This document shows positions 27,072-36,089 of a stretch of DNA of 64,000 nucleotides, piece after piece. The stretch is from contig NZ_JAHKRR010000001.1 in assembly GCF_018863395.1 (NCBI RefSeq), positions 1,054,001-1,118,000 on the forward strand. The letters are read 5' to 3'. A program made the translations under genes and the position numbers. Origin of the DNA: Sinomicrobium weinanense (lineage in GTDB: Bacteria; Bacteroidota; Bacteroidia; Flavobacteriales; Flavobacteriaceae). The notes beneath the pieces were generated by a model that did no database searches, was not told where the DNA came from, and saw only the letters and a list, made by a program, of their open reading frames with translations. The first letter of the stretch is position 1. Each line of letters opens with the position of its first letter.

Positions 27072-28133
27072 ATGCATAACCTGGACAAAAACATCACTGC
27101 CTTTGTTAAATTAGGGAACTTCCTGATACAATTTAGTGACAAAGAAAACAATAAAAGAGAAGGCGTGGAACACAACGAGTTGTTTTATGACGGCTTTTGT
27201 CATCAATTACAATTGGCCAGGGAACACAACGGGTGGTTTACCAAAGACAACCTCGCTTTTGCCCTCGGGCAATGGTCCAGGGCACTTTCCCGCGAAAACC
27301 TTACACACTGGCTCTCCGCTTACAAAACCTCCCCGGCCTCTTCAAAACGGGTTGCGGTGATCATGGCCGGGAATATCCCCCTGGTAGGCTTCCACGATTT
27401 TATGAGCGTACTGCTCTGCGGGCATTCGGTAATTGTGAAGCAATCGTCCAATGACAGGCACCTCCTTCCCTATCTCGCCAAGTACCTGGAGTATGCAGAA
27501 CCATCTTTTAAGGGAAAAATAGCATTTACCGAAGACAAACTGGAAGAGTTTGACGCCGTGATCGCCACCGGAAGCGACAATACTTCGCGCTATTTCGAAT
27601 ATTACTTCAGCAAAAAACCGAACATCATACGAAAAAACAGGAACTCCGTAGCGGTCATTACCGGGAAAGAAACCGAAGAACAACTCGCTGCCCTTGGTGA
27701 GGATATTTTCCGGTATTTCGGACTGGGGTGCAGAAACGTGTCCAAACTGTTTGTCCCGGAAAATTATGACTTCGATCCTTTCTTTAAGGCCATATACTCC
27801 TTCAGGGATATTCTCGAGGTACAAAAATACACCAACAATTACGACTACAACAAAGCAGTTTACCTGATGAGCCTGTTCAAACTGAGGGAAAATGGTTTCC
27901 TGATGCTTAAAGAAGACAAAAATTATTCCTCTCCTATCGCCACACTCTTCTACGAAACTTATTCAGATAGTGAAAGTTTACAGAAAAAACTGACAGAAGA
28001 TTCTGAAAAAATCCAGTGTGTTGTAGCCAGTGGCTTTAGCGATAATGAAGTAGCCTTCGGAAAGACGCAAAAACCCGAATTATGGGATTATGCGGATGGT
28101 GTGGACACTGTTGAATTCCTGTTAAAAATATAA
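27072..28133 (+). CDS. Acyl-CoA reductase (LuxC-like)
   Basis: 353 aa. It contains VAVIMAGNIPLVGFHDFMSVLLCGH, described here as the NAD(P)-binding stretch around residues 95-120. It also has VIATGSDNTSRYFEYYF and GRNVSKLF-like GLGCRNVSKLFVP with the probable catalytic Cys. These are marks of the LuxC/acyl-CoA reductase family within the aldehyde dehydrogenase fold. It would reduce acyl-CoA to the aldehyde with NADPH. Orthologues sit next to the ferredoxin and serC genes in many flavobacteria. The in vivo substrate is not known. A divergent promoter pair links it to the ferredoxin gene. Confidence 0.87.
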   Translation: MHNLDKNITAFVKLGNFLIQFSDKENNKREGVEHNELFYDGFCHQLQLAREHNGWFTKDNLAFALGQWSRALSRENLTHWLSAYKTSPASSKRVAVIMAGNIPLVGFHDFMSVLLCGHSVIVKQSSNDRHLLPYLAKYLEYAEPSFKGKIAFTEDKLEEFDAVIATGSDNTSRYFEYYFSKKPNIIRKNRNSVAVITGKETEEQLAALGEDIFRYFGLGCRNVSKLFVPENYDFDPFFKAIYSFRDILEVQKYTNNYDYNKAVYLMSLFKLRENGFLMLKEDKNYSSPIATLFYETYSDSESLQKKLTEDSEKIQCVVASGFSDNEVAFGKTQKPELWDYADGVDTVEFLLKI

Positions 28134-28327
28134 CAAATAATTATTGTTTTTATAACTGTATTTCCTCCTATTTTTAGCATTTTTGCAGTGCACTCGTTTA
28201 GCTTTTTTAAGTGAAGTAAAAATATAGAAATCCCAGCTCCGGTTTCGGGCTGAAATATTGTTTTGCTCCCATTCGGAAAAGTTGAGATGAGTTCATAGAA
28301 CATTCAACACAACATTGTCAAATCCAC

Positions 28328-29398
28328 ATGATGAAAAAACACAATTTTAGTGCGGGCCCCTGTGTTCTTCCGCAGGAGGTAATGAAAAAAGCCTCAGAAG
28401 CCATTATCAATTTCAACGGTTTAGATCTTTCACTTATAGAAATTTCGCATAGAAGTAAGGATGTCGTAGAGGTTATGGAGACCGCCCGTTCCCTGGCCCT
28501 GGAATTGCTGGGACTGGAAGGGAAAGGCTATAAGGCCCTGTTCCTTCAGGGAGGTGCCAGCCTGGAATTTTTGATGGCAGCCTACAACCTGCTGGAGAAA
28601 AAAGCAGCTTACCTGAACACGGGGACCTGGAGCAGTAAGGCCATTAAGGAAGCGAAAATGCTGGGAGAAATTGTAGAGGTCGCTTCTTCAAAAGATGCCA
28701 ACTTCAACTATATCCCCAAGGGCTATTCGATTCCGGAGGATGCCGATTATTTTCACTGCACCAGTAACAACACCATCTTCGGAACGCAAATAAAGGATTT
28801 TCCAAAGACCAATATCCCCATGGTTTGTGATATGAGCTCGGATATCTTTTCCAGACAGCTCGATTTTTCTAACTTTGACCTGATCTATGCAGGTGCGCAG
28901 AAAAACATGGGGCCTGCCGGGACTACCCTGGTGGTGGTCAAGGAAGACATTCTCGGGAAAGTGTCGCGCCCTATCCCTTCCATGCTGGATTACAGGACAC
29001 ATATCGACAAGGACAGCATGTTTAACACTCCCCCGGTATTTGCGATATACGTATCCATGCTCACCCTGCAATGGCTGAAAGACCTCGGAGGCATTCCCGC
29101 CATCGAAAAGATCAACGAACAAAAGGCATCGCTGGTATACACTGAGGTTGACCGCAACCCCTTGTTCAAAGGATTTGCCGCTGTTGAGGACAGGAGTTCC
29201 ATGAACGCCACTTTCAACCTCACCGACGAGTCGCACAAGGAGACCTTTGATGCCCTCTGGAAAGAAGCCGGCATTAACGGACTGAACGGCCACCGTAGCG
29301 TAGGAGGATACCGGGCATCCATGTACAACGCCCTTTCCGTAGAAAGTGCACAGGTTCTCGTAGATGTCATGCAGGAACTGGAAAGAAAAGCCGGGTAA
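28328..29398 (+). CDS. serC: Phosphoserine aminotransferase
   Basis: 356 aa. MMKKHNFSAGPCVLPQEVM is the family start; a second ATG one codon later is equally possible. FLQGGASLEFLMAAYNLL binds the PLP phosphate, CDMSSDIFSR carries the Asp to the ring nitrogen, and YAGAQKNMGPAG has the Schiff-base lysine. The C-terminal GLNGHRSVGGYRASMYNA binds substrate. It makes 3-phosphoserine from 3-phosphohydroxypyruvate and glutamate, the second step of serine synthesis. The first step is encoded by the next gene, 73 bases downstream. Confidence 0.96.
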   Translation: MMKKHNFSAGPCVLPQEVMKKASEAIINFNGLDLSLIEISHRSKDVVEVMETARSLALELLGLEGKGYKALFLQGGASLEFLMAAYNLLEKKAAYLNTGTWSSKAIKEAKMLGEIVEVASSKDANFNYIPKGYSIPEDADYFHCTSNNTIFGTQIKDFPKTNIPMVCDMSSDIFSRQLDFSNFDLIYAGAQKNMGPAGTTLVVVKEDILGKVSRPIPSMLDYRTHIDKDSMFNTPPVFAIYVSMLTLQWLKDLGGIPAIEKINEQKASLVYTEVDRNPLFKGFAAVEDRSSMNATFNLTDESHKETFDALWKEAGINGLNGHRSVGGYRASMYNALSVESAQVLVDVMQELERKAG

Positions 29399-29471
29399 GG
29401 CACCACCGAGGATATCAATAACTTATAATAATCTGCTTCCCATATTCCGGGAAGACATAAAATACAGTAAA

Positions 29472-30434
29472 ATGAAAGTATTAGCTAACGACGGAATTTC
29501 AAAAAGCGGAGTCGAGGCCCTGGAAAAAGGAGGTTTTGAAGTGATCACTACAAAAGTGGCCCAGGAACAGCTTGTATCGTACATCAATGAAAACAAGATC
29601 GATGTTCTTCTGGTTCGTTCGGCTACCAAGGTGAGAAAAGACCTTATCGATGCCTGTGAAAGCATCAAGGTCATAGGCCGTGGCGGTGTAGGTATGGACA
29701 ATATTGATGTGGAATATGCAAGATCCAAAGGAATCAGCGTTATAAACACCCCTGCCGCTTCCTCACAATCCGTAGCAGAACTGGTGTTTGCTCATCTATA
29801 CGGCGGTGTAAGGTTCCTTTATGACGCCAACAGAAACATGCCTTTAGAAGGAGAAAGCAAATTTCCCCAACTGAAAAAGGCTTATGCCGGAGGTCAGGAA
29901 CTGAGAGGAAAGACCATCGGTATCATCGGCCTTGGCCGTATCGGTATTGAAACCGCAAAAATTGCCCTGGGAGTGGGCATGAAGGTCATCGCTGCAGATA
30001 AGTTTGTAGATAAGGCCGATGTGGTTGTGGACTTCTTTAACGGGCAGTCCGTTAAAATAGAGATTGAGACCCAGCCGCTGGAAGAGGTATACAAAGTAGC
30101 AGACTTTATCTCCCTGCACGTCCCCGCACAAAAGGGATATGTGATCGGAAAAAAAGAGCTGGATCTTATGAAAGAAGGGGTCGCCATCGTCAATGCTTCC
30201 AGAGGAGGCGTTATTGACGAAGTGGCCCTGATCGAGGCACTGGACAGCGAGAAAGTTGCTTTTGCCGGTCTGGACGTCTTTGAAAACGAACCCACACCCG
30301 CCATTAAAGTGCTCATGCATCCCAAAATTTCCCTGACTCCCCACATCGGTGCTGCTACCAAGCAGGCCCAGGACAGGATAGGAACAGAACTGGCACAACA
30401 AATAATCAGCATTTTAAAGTCGGAAACAGTATAA
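29472..30434 (+). CDS. serA: D-3-phosphoglycerate dehydrogenase (D-2-hydroxyacid dehydrogenase)
   Basis: 320 aa from the ATG at 29472. MKVLANDGISKSGVEALEKGGF is the recognised N-terminus and the extra upstream frame overlaps serC. Motifs are the NAD loop GKTIGIIGLGRIGIETAK, the catalytic Arg in NASRGGVIDE, the Glu in DVFENEPTP and the His in LTPHIGAATK. It lacks the C-terminal ACT regulatory domain of the E. coli enzyme, as is usual in Bacteroidota. With serC it forms the serine operon and is followed by a strong terminator. The name serA rests mainly on this pairing; other 2-hydroxyacid dehydrogenases look alike. Confidence 0.9.
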   Translation: MKVLANDGISKSGVEALEKGGFEVITTKVAQEQLVSYINENKIDVLLVRSATKVRKDLIDACESIKVIGRGGVGMDNIDVEYARSKGISVINTPAASSQSVAELVFAHLYGGVRFLYDANRNMPLEGESKFPQLKKAYAGGQELRGKTIGIIGLGRIGIETAKIALGVGMKVIAADKFVDKADVVVDFFNGQSVKIEIETQPLEEVYKVADFISLHVPAQKGYVIGKKELDLMKEGVAIVNASRGGVIDEVALIEALDSEKVAFAGLDVFENEPTPAIKVLMHPKISLTPHIGAATKQAQDRIGTELAQQIISILKSETV

Positions 30435-30458
30435 TCGTCGATTTTTTCGCGATTTTTC

Positions 30459-30491
30459 AAAGTCCGCTCACTTCCGGTGAGTGGACTTTTT
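30459..30491 (+). terminator. Rho-independent terminator of serC-serA
   Basis: A 13-base stem (AAAGTCCGCTCAC with GTGAGTGGACTTT, one G-T pair) and a 5-base loop, followed by TTTTT. Confidence 0.88.
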
Positions 30492-30528
30492 CGTATATTA
30501 GGGTTTTCTTAACATAAAAAACAAAACA

Positions 30529-31155
30529 ATGGCAGGGATAACAGACCTACTCAACAGTGACCTCGGCAGACAGATCATCGGCGGGGTAAGCAGCGAAGCA
30601 GGAACTTCAGAACAGGATACTACAAGTGTTCTCGGGATGGCTCTTCCCATCCTGACAGGTGCTATGCAAAAAAATGCTTCCTCCCCGGAGGGAGCAGCAA
30701 GTTTACTGGGAGCTCTTTCGGGAGATAAGCATTCCGGAGGTGTTTTAGATAATCTCGGCGGCTTTTTCGGCGGCGGGGTCAACCAGGAAGACGAAGCCGA
30801 TGGTGCGGGTATTCTGGGGCATATTCTGGGCGGCAAACAATCTACCGTAGAAAATGCCATCAGCCGGAAATCGGGTATCAATTCGGGAACTGTGAGCAAG
30901 ATCATAAAAATAGCGGCACCTATACTTATGGGATACCTGGGCAAGCAGGCCCGCCAGCAGAATGTAAATTCCGCAGACGGGGTATCCGGATTGCTCAGTA
31001 GCCTTATGGGCAGCCAGGCCAATAAAAACCAAAGCCTGGTCACTTCCCTACTCGATTCTGACGGTGACGGCAGCGTTATAGACGATATTGCAGGTATGGC
31101 CCTGGGAAATAAAGAAGGCGGCGGAGGGCTCCTGGGAGGCCTTTTCGGGAAATAA
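30529..31155 (+). CDS. DUF937 domain-containing protein
   Basis: 208 aa. Gly-, Ser- and Ala-rich with the DUF937/YidB patterns ITDLLNSDLGRQIIGGVS, LGMALPILTGAMQKNA, LGHILGGKQSTVENAIS and KIIKIAAPILMGYLG. It ends in a Gly-rich GGGLLGGLFGK tail. There is no signal peptide. The function of the family is not established; the helical, self-similar pattern suggests an oligomeric protein. A DSDGDGSVIDDIAG segment resembles a single EF-hand-like calcium loop. It has its own terminator at 31178-31212. Confidence 0.88.
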   Translation: MAGITDLLNSDLGRQIIGGVSSEAGTSEQDTTSVLGMALPILTGAMQKNASSPEGAASLLGALSGDKHSGGVLDNLGGFFGGGVNQEDEADGAGILGHILGGKQSTVENAISRKSGINSGTVSKIIKIAAPILMGYLGKQARQQNVNSADGVSGLLSSLMGSQANKNQSLVTSLLDSDGDGSVIDDIAGMALGNKEGGGGLLGGLFGK

Positions 31156-31177
31156 ACAATTTAAAACAGTTAAACAG

Positions 31178-31212
31178 AACACCTTGTAATATCTTTGCAA
31201 GGTGTTTTTTTC
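31178..31212 (+). terminator. Rho-independent terminator of the DUF937 gene
   Basis: AACACCTTG (31178-31186) and CAAGGTGTT (31198-31206) form the stem, followed by TTTTTT. The loop contains TATCTTTG, the -7 element of the next gene. Confidence 0.8.
31190..31197 (+). promoter_or_regulatory. -7 element of the SDR gene inside the upstream terminator
   Basis: TATCTTTG matches TAnnTTTG exactly, 31 bases before the ATG at 31229, and occupies the loop of the DUF937 terminator hairpin. Confidence 0.5.
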
Positions 31213-31228
31213 TTTAAAAATTAAAGCT

Positions 31229-31936
31229 ATGAAAAACAAAACAGCATACATCACCGGAGGCTCCAAGGGTATAGGCCTCGGAATAGCAGAAGCACTTTTA
31301 AAACAAGGAATGAAAGTAGCCATAACCTGCCGGGACAAAAACCGCGGAGAAACAGCCATGCAGGGCATCACGAACGACAAGGACGCTTACCTGGTCATAG
31401 AATCTGATGTGAAAGACTACAATGCCGAGTTGGCGGCCATTCAAAAGGTTACGGATAGCTGGGGGCAACTCGATCTTGTTATTGCCAATGCCGGGATAGG
31501 CACTTACGCCCCGATAGACGAATTATCGCCGGAAGCGTGGAACAATACCATAGACACTAACCTCACAGGCGTTTTTAACACGGTTAAGGCTGCCGTCCCC
31601 GAACTGAAGAAAAGCAAGGGATATGTCATTACCATCGCCAGCCTTGCCGGAACGAACTTTTTTGCCAAAGGTGCTGCCTACAATGCCAGCAAATTCGGTC
31701 TTGTCGGGTTTTCCCAGGCTATTATGCTCGATCTGAGGCCATATGACGTCAAGGTAACCACCATAATGCCCGGTTCGGTAGCCACATACTTTAACGGAAA
31801 TATCCCCGATGCTTCCGACGCCTGGAAGATACAACCGGAAGACATCGGCCAGATCGTGGTAGATCTGCTGAACATGCCTGCCAGGACTTTGCCCAGTAAG
31901 GTAGAAGTACGCCCCAGTAAAACATCGTTGGATTGA
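31229..31936 (+). CDS. Short-chain dehydrogenase/reductase
   Basis: 235 aa from the ATG at 31229; the longer frame would reach into the upstream terminator. TGGSKGIGLGIAEALL is the NAD(P)-binding TGxxxGxG loop, NAGIGTYAP the NAG motif, and SLAGTNFFAKGAAYNASKFG the Ser-Tyr-x3-Lys catalytic set. Classical SDR length and order. An Arg after the first strand (TCRDKNRG) favours NADPH. The substrate cannot be deduced. Confidence 0.92.
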   Translation: MKNKTAYITGGSKGIGLGIAEALLKQGMKVAITCRDKNRGETAMQGITNDKDAYLVIESDVKDYNAELAAIQKVTDSWGQLDLVIANAGIGTYAPIDELSPEAWNNTIDTNLTGVFNTVKAAVPELKKSKGYVITIASLAGTNFFAKGAAYNASKFGLVGFSQAIMLDLRPYDVKVTTIMPGSVATYFNGNIPDASDAWKIQPEDIGQIVVDLLNMPARTLPSKVEVRPSKTSLD

Positions 31937-31952
31937 TGAATAGGACAAGGTT

Positions 31953-32059
31953 AAAAGATTGATAGGAGATTGATCCCGCTACGCGGGAAGATTGAACGAG
32001 ATTGAAATGTTAAGATCGATCTCCCGATCGCTATCGGGATTCAATCTCGTTCAATCTTC
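31953..32059. repeat. Intergenic inverted-repeat cluster related to 55624-55669
   Basis: GAAGATTGAACGAGATTGAA (31987-32006) and its exact complement (32040-32059) form a perfect 20-base inverted repeat. Inside is a second hairpin, TCCCGATCGCTATCGGGA, and next to it GATCCCGCTACGCGGGA. The 20 bases at 31953-31972 reappear as their exact complement at 55650-55669. Confidence 0.75.
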
Positions 32060-32135
32060 TTAAATTCATAAATCGTCAATCTAAAATCGTAATTCTAAAA
32101 TAACTATTGTATTTTTACCGCCTAATTTTTCACCT

Positions 32136-33350
32136 ATGCGACTGCACAGAAACCTGGTCTTTACCGTAATCGACTCCCTGAACTTTATTTTCAACGAAGA
32201 TGAATACGCCGACAAGGTGGTTGCCAGGGCATTGAAGAGAGACAAACGCTGGGGCAGCAACGACCGCAGGTTTGTGGCAGAAACCATCTACGATGTGGTA
32301 CGGTGGAAAAGGCTTTATGCAGAAATCGCCGGGGTAAAAGAACCTTTTGACAGGGATAATCTCTGGCGCATGTTTGCCGTCTGGGCTGTACTCCGCGGTT
32401 ACAAACTGCCCGATTGGAAACAATTGGCGGGCACTCCTCCGCGAAAGATCAAGGGACGATTCGAAGAACTCTCCAAAATACGCAAATACCGGGAATCCAT
32501 CCCCGACTGGATAGACGAGCTCGGCACCAGGGAACTCGGGGAAGCTACCTGGGAAAAAGAGATCGCTGCCCAAAACGAACAGGCCAAAGTAGTCCTCCGG
32601 GTAAACACGCTCAAAACTAGCAAAAGCAAACTAAAGGCTATATTGGAGGAAATGGATATTGCTACGGAAACAGTGCAGCACTATCCGGATGCCCTGGTAT
32701 TGAAAGAACGCGCCAATGTATTTCTGACCAGTGCTTTTAAAGAAGGTCTTTTCGAAGTCCAGGATGCTTCTTCCCAGCGGGTGGTACCCCTACTGGACGT
32801 ACAGCCGGGAATGCGGGTCGTGGATGCCTGTGCCGGTGCCGGGGGAAAAACGCTTCACATGGCTTCCCTGATGCAGAACAAGGGACAGATCATTGCCATG
32901 GACCTGTACGAAAGTAAGATGAAGCAACTAAAAACCAGGGCAAAAAGAAACGGGGCATTCAATATAGAATACCGGATCATAGAAAGCAATAAGGCCATAA
33001 AAAAACTGCACGAAAAAGCAGACCGGGTATTGATCGACGCCCCGTGCAGCGGACTCGGTGTCTTAAGACGAAACCCCGATGCCAAATGGAAACTGCAACC
33101 CGAATTTGTGGATAACATCAAAAAGGTACAGGAAGAAATACTCACCGGTTATTCCCGAATGGTAAAACCCGGGGGCAAACTGGTCTATGCTACCTGCTCC
33201 GTGCTTCCGTCGGAAAACCAGGAACAGGTAAAAAAATTCCTGGCCACCGAAAGCGGTAAACAGTTCACCCTGGAAAAGGACCAGAAGATCCTGGCTTCCA
33301 CTTCCGGTTTTGATGGTTTTTATATGGCATTACTAAGTAGAAAAAACTAA
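32136..33350 (+). CDS. RsmB-like rRNA cytosine-C5 methyltransferase
   Basis: 404 aa. The N-terminal helical NusB-like half (about 1-140, DNRRFVAE-type SNDRRFVAETIYDVVRWKR) precedes an S-adenosylmethionine-binding domain with DACAGAGGKTLHMASLM. Motif IV DAPCSGLGVLRRNPDAKW and motif VI YATCSVLPSENQEQV hold the two Cys residues used in cytosine-5 methylation. Family NOL1/NOP2/Sun. By analogy with RsmB it would modify 16S rRNA, but flavobacterial members have not all been tested. No operon partner is visible. Confidence 0.9.
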   Translation: MRLHRNLVFTVIDSLNFIFNEDEYADKVVARALKRDKRWGSNDRRFVAETIYDVVRWKRLYAEIAGVKEPFDRDNLWRMFAVWAVLRGYKLPDWKQLAGTPPRKIKGRFEELSKIRKYRESIPDWIDELGTRELGEATWEKEIAAQNEQAKVVLRVNTLKTSKSKLKAILEEMDIATETVQHYPDALVLKERANVFLTSAFKEGLFEVQDASSQRVVPLLDVQPGMRVVDACAGAGGKTLHMASLMQNKGQIIAMDLYESKMKQLKTRAKRNGAFNIEYRIIESNKAIKKLHEKADRVLIDAPCSGLGVLRRNPDAKWKLQPEFVDNIKKVQEEILTGYSRMVKPGGKLVYATCSVLPSENQEQVKKFLATESGKQFTLEKDQKILASTSGFDGFYMALLSRKN

Positions 33351-33363
33351 ATGGGCCCAGCCC

Positions 33364-33762
33364 TCATTCCCTGATCTTTTCCAGGAGGTAATCCGGGCAT
33401 CTAACAGGCCTTCCCGTCTTCATATCCACGAATGCGAGAACGGTGCTTCCAAATGTTAAAATTTCCCTTTTTTCATTATAGATTTTATACTCGAATTCGA
33501 TCTTCACACCGGGCATTTTTTTCAGCGTTGTCGACACCGAGATCAGGTCGTCATATCTGGCAGGCTTTTTGTAGTCCAGTTGCAGGGAAATGACCGGGAG
33601 CATTATACCATTCTCCTCCATAGATCTGTACGAGACCCCGATATTCCTGAGCCACTCCACTCTCCCCATCTCTACAAACTGGGCGTAATTGCCGTGATAT
33701 ACCACCCCCATCTGGTCGGTTTCGCCGTAGCGAATTCTTATCTGGATTTCATGTGTTTTCAT
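33364..33762 (-). CDS. YbgC/FadM-type acyl-CoA thioesterase
   Basis: 132 aa hot-dog-fold protein. IRYGETDQMGVVYHGNYAQFVEMGRVEW has the 4-hydroxybenzoyl-CoA thioesterase signature with the catalytic Asp (written here as its key part, ETDQMGVVYHGNY). ISLQLDYKKPARYDD and FGSTVLAFVD follow as usual. It hydrolyses an acyl-CoA or acyl-ACP in the cytosol. It is divergent from dnaA, an arrangement often seen in flavobacteria. Confidence 0.9.
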   Translation of the reverse strand: MKTHEIQIRIRYGETDQMGVVYHGNYAQFVEMGRVEWLRNIGVSYRSMEENGIMLPVISLQLDYKKPARYDDLISVSTTLKKMPGVKIEFEYKIYNEKREILTFGSTVLAFVDMKTGRPVRCPDYLLEKIRE

Positions 33763-33968
33763 AAAAAAATTATCGTATCTTTTTCGTGTTAAGTTATTGT
33801 AACATTATTGTTAATAAGCATGCGAAAAAAAAACTAGAAATTCAACCGGTATTTCATTTTTTTTTTCAATTTTTTGTTCACATATTTGTTCAACCTAAGG
33901 CGGGAAGATAGCTCATTTTCGATCTTCTTCATAATCACTAATCTAACGGAAATAAATATATACGAGGA
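33763..33968. promoter_or_regulatory. AT-rich control region upstream of dnaA
   Basis: About 200 bases between divergent genes, very rich in A and T with several poly-A/T runs. TTGTTCACA at 33874-33882 differs from the DnaA-box consensus TTATNCACA at one position; TTGTTCAA follows at about 33887. CATATTTG close by is one mismatch from TAnnTTTG. This could serve dnaA autoregulation; evidence for an origin is insufficient. Confidence 0.35.
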
Positions 33969-35396
33969 ATGAATTTAACTGCGCAATCGGTATGGGACAA
34001 TTGTCTATCGTTCATAAAGGACAACATTCAGCCCCAAGCATACAAAACCTGGTTTGACCCCATAAAAGCTGTCAAACTTACCGATAACGCCCTGAGTATA
34101 CAAGTTCCCAGTAAGTTTTTTTACGAATGGCTCGAAGAGCATTACGTTAAATTGCTAAAAGTTGCCCTTACAAAGGAGCTGGGAGAAAATGCCAAGCTGG
34201 TATACATTATTAAAATGGAGAACACCTACGGCAATCAGCGTCCGTTTACAGAGAAGATACCCAGCAGCAACCGTTCTAACCTGCAACCCCAGGAACTGGA
34301 CGTTCCCGTAAAGCACAAAAACCCGGAACTGAAAAACCCTTTTGTAATACCGGGTATCCGAAACATAAAAATAGAATCGCAGTTAAACCCCAACTATAAT
34401 TTCGATAATTTCCTGGAAGGCGATTCCAACCGGCTGGCACGTTCGGCCGGGCTCGCAGTGGCCAATAAGCCCGGAGGGACTTCTTTTAACCCGCTCCTTA
34501 TTTTTGGAGGTGTTGGCCTGGGTAAGACGCACCTCGCCCACGCCATCGGAGTAGACATCAAGGACAAGTATCCCGAAAAAACGGTGTTGTACATTTCAGC
34601 AGAAAAGTTTACACAACAATATATAGAATCCGTAAAGAAAAATACGCGTAACGACTTTATCCATTTTTACCAGCTTATCGATGTGCTCATTATCGATGAC
34701 GTACAGTTCTTTTCCGGAAAGTCAGGTACGCAGGACGTGTTTTTCCACATCTTTAACCACCTGCACCAGAACGGAAAACAGGTGATCCTTACCTCAGACA
34801 AAGCTCCGGTGGACATGCAGGACATCGAACAACGGTTGTTGTCCCGTTTTAAGTGGGGCCTGTCTGCCGAACTGCAAACTCCCGACTACGAAACCAGGAT
34901 ATCCATCCTTAAAAACAAGCTCTACCGCGACGGAGTGGATATGCCGGAAGATATCGTGGAATATGTAGCCAAAAACATCAAGACCAACGTGAGGGAACTG
35001 GAAGGAGCGATAATATCCCTTATCGCGCAATCCTCGTTCAACAAGCGGGAGGTCACCATTGAACTGACCACCCAGATCGTGGAGAAGTTCGTAAAAAATA
35101 CCAAAAGGGAAGTCTCTATCGACTATATCCAGAAAGTCGTATCGGACTATTTCCAGATGGACGTGAGCACACTGCAATCCAAAACCCGTAAACGGCATAT
35201 TGTACAGGCCAGGCAACTGGCCATGTTCTTTGCCAAAAAATTCACCAAGGCTTCCCTGGCAAGCATCGGCTCTCAAATCGGTAAACGCGACCACGCCACG
35301 GTCTTACACGCCTGCAAGACCGTAGACAATCTCGCAGAGACCGATAAGCAGTTCCGCAAACACCTGGAAGACCTTACCAAAAAGCTCTCCCAGTAA
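33969..35396 (+). CDS. dnaA: Chromosomal replication initiator DnaA
   Basis: 475 aa, normal length. Domain I (SVWDNCLSFIKDNI...) binds DnaB and other partners; a linker follows (about 85-130). The AAA+ domain has Walker A GGVGLGKTHLAHAIG (about 180-194), Walker B VLIIDDVQFF (near 240) and the arginine-finger region LLSRFKWGL. Domain IV ends with KRDHATVLHACKTV, the DnaA-box recognition helix. It melts the origin and loads helicase. In this window it is followed by a low-molecular-weight phosphatase and a methyltransferase gene, the usual flavobacterial order; dnaN and gyrB are not adjacent. Confidence 0.98.
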   Translation: MNLTAQSVWDNCLSFIKDNIQPQAYKTWFDPIKAVKLTDNALSIQVPSKFFYEWLEEHYVKLLKVALTKELGENAKLVYIIKMENTYGNQRPFTEKIPSSNRSNLQPQELDVPVKHKNPELKNPFVIPGIRNIKIESQLNPNYNFDNFLEGDSNRLARSAGLAVANKPGGTSFNPLLIFGGVGLGKTHLAHAIGVDIKDKYPEKTVLYISAEKFTQQYIESVKKNTRNDFIHFYQLIDVLIIDDVQFFSGKSGTQDVFFHIFNHLHQNGKQVILTSDKAPVDMQDIEQRLLSRFKWGLSAELQTPDYETRISILKNKLYRDGVDMPEDIVEYVAKNIKTNVRELEGAIISLIAQSSFNKREVTIELTTQIVEKFVKNTKREVSIDYIQKVVSDYFQMDVSTLQSKTRKRHIVQARQLAMFFAKKFTKASLASIGSQIGKRDHATVLHACKTVDNLAETDKQFRKHLEDLTKKLSQ

Positions 35397-35584
35397 ATAT
35401 TGACCAACCTCCCACTACCCCATCCCCCTTTTTTAAATAATGAATATTGAATGATGAACGCCGAATATCGAAGTGTAATACATAAAACTTCATCACTCCT
35501 CTCATTCAATAATTCTGTATGCGTCATTGTTTATAAATTCCTATCTTGCGTTTGCAAGCAAGGCTTTCTAATGATCACATCAAC

Positions 35585-36058
35585 ATGAAGAAAACCAAGA
35601 TACTCATGGTATGTCTCGGCAATATATGCAGGTCGCCCCTGGCCGAAGGTATTTTACGCTCCAAAATATCCGGCGAAACGATAACGGTCGATTCTGCCGG
35701 AACGGCCGCCTATCATATCGGGGAAACCCCGGACCCGCGGTCTGTATCCATTGCCCAAAAACACAATATCGACATCAGCAATCAAAGAGGAAGAAAGTTT
35801 CAAGTATCTGATTTTGATAATTTTGACTACATTTATGTAATGGACAACTCTAACTACAAAAATGTAGTAAACATGGCCAGGAACACAGAAGAGGAGCAAA
35901 AAGTAGACCTTATATTGAACCTTACATATCCCGGGAAAAACATGGATGTTCCCGATCCCTATTACGGCGGCCCTCAGGGATTTGAAAATGTTTACAATAT
36001 GCTGGACCGCGCCTGTAAAGTACTTGCCGAAAAACTAAAAAATAACACTCCGGGATAG
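35585..36058 (+). CDS. Low-molecular-weight protein-tyrosine phosphatase
   Basis: 157 aa from the ATG at 35585, which gives the standard MKKTKILMVCLGNICRSPLAEG start (the P-loop C-x5-R is Cys10 to Arg16). The general-acid Asp sits in VPDPYYGG near residue 128. The upstream 13 residues of the open frame are not conserved in character and are excluded. It dephosphorylates tyrosine residues or small phosphomonoesters in the cytosol. It is followed by a methyltransferase gene after 31 bases, probably one transcript. Confidence 0.94.
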   Translation: MKKTKILMVCLGNICRSPLAEGILRSKISGETITVDSAGTAAYHIGETPDPRSVSIAQKHNIDISNQRGRKFQVSDFDNFDYIYVMDNSNYKNVVNMARNTEEEQKVDLILNLTYPGKNMDVPDPYYGGPQGFENVYNMLDRACKVLAEKLKNNTPG

Positions 36059-36089
36059 AGCGTTTTCCCGCTTTAATATATTCAGCATC

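Noticed and set aside
32136-33350. Calling the gene rsmF instead of RsmB-like
   Set aside because: The N-terminal NusB-like helical half is typical of RsmB, not RsmF; the exact target site still cannot be set.
33763-33968. Replication origin upstream of dnaA
   Set aside because: Only one near-consensus DnaA box and no cluster; without skew data the claim is not supported.
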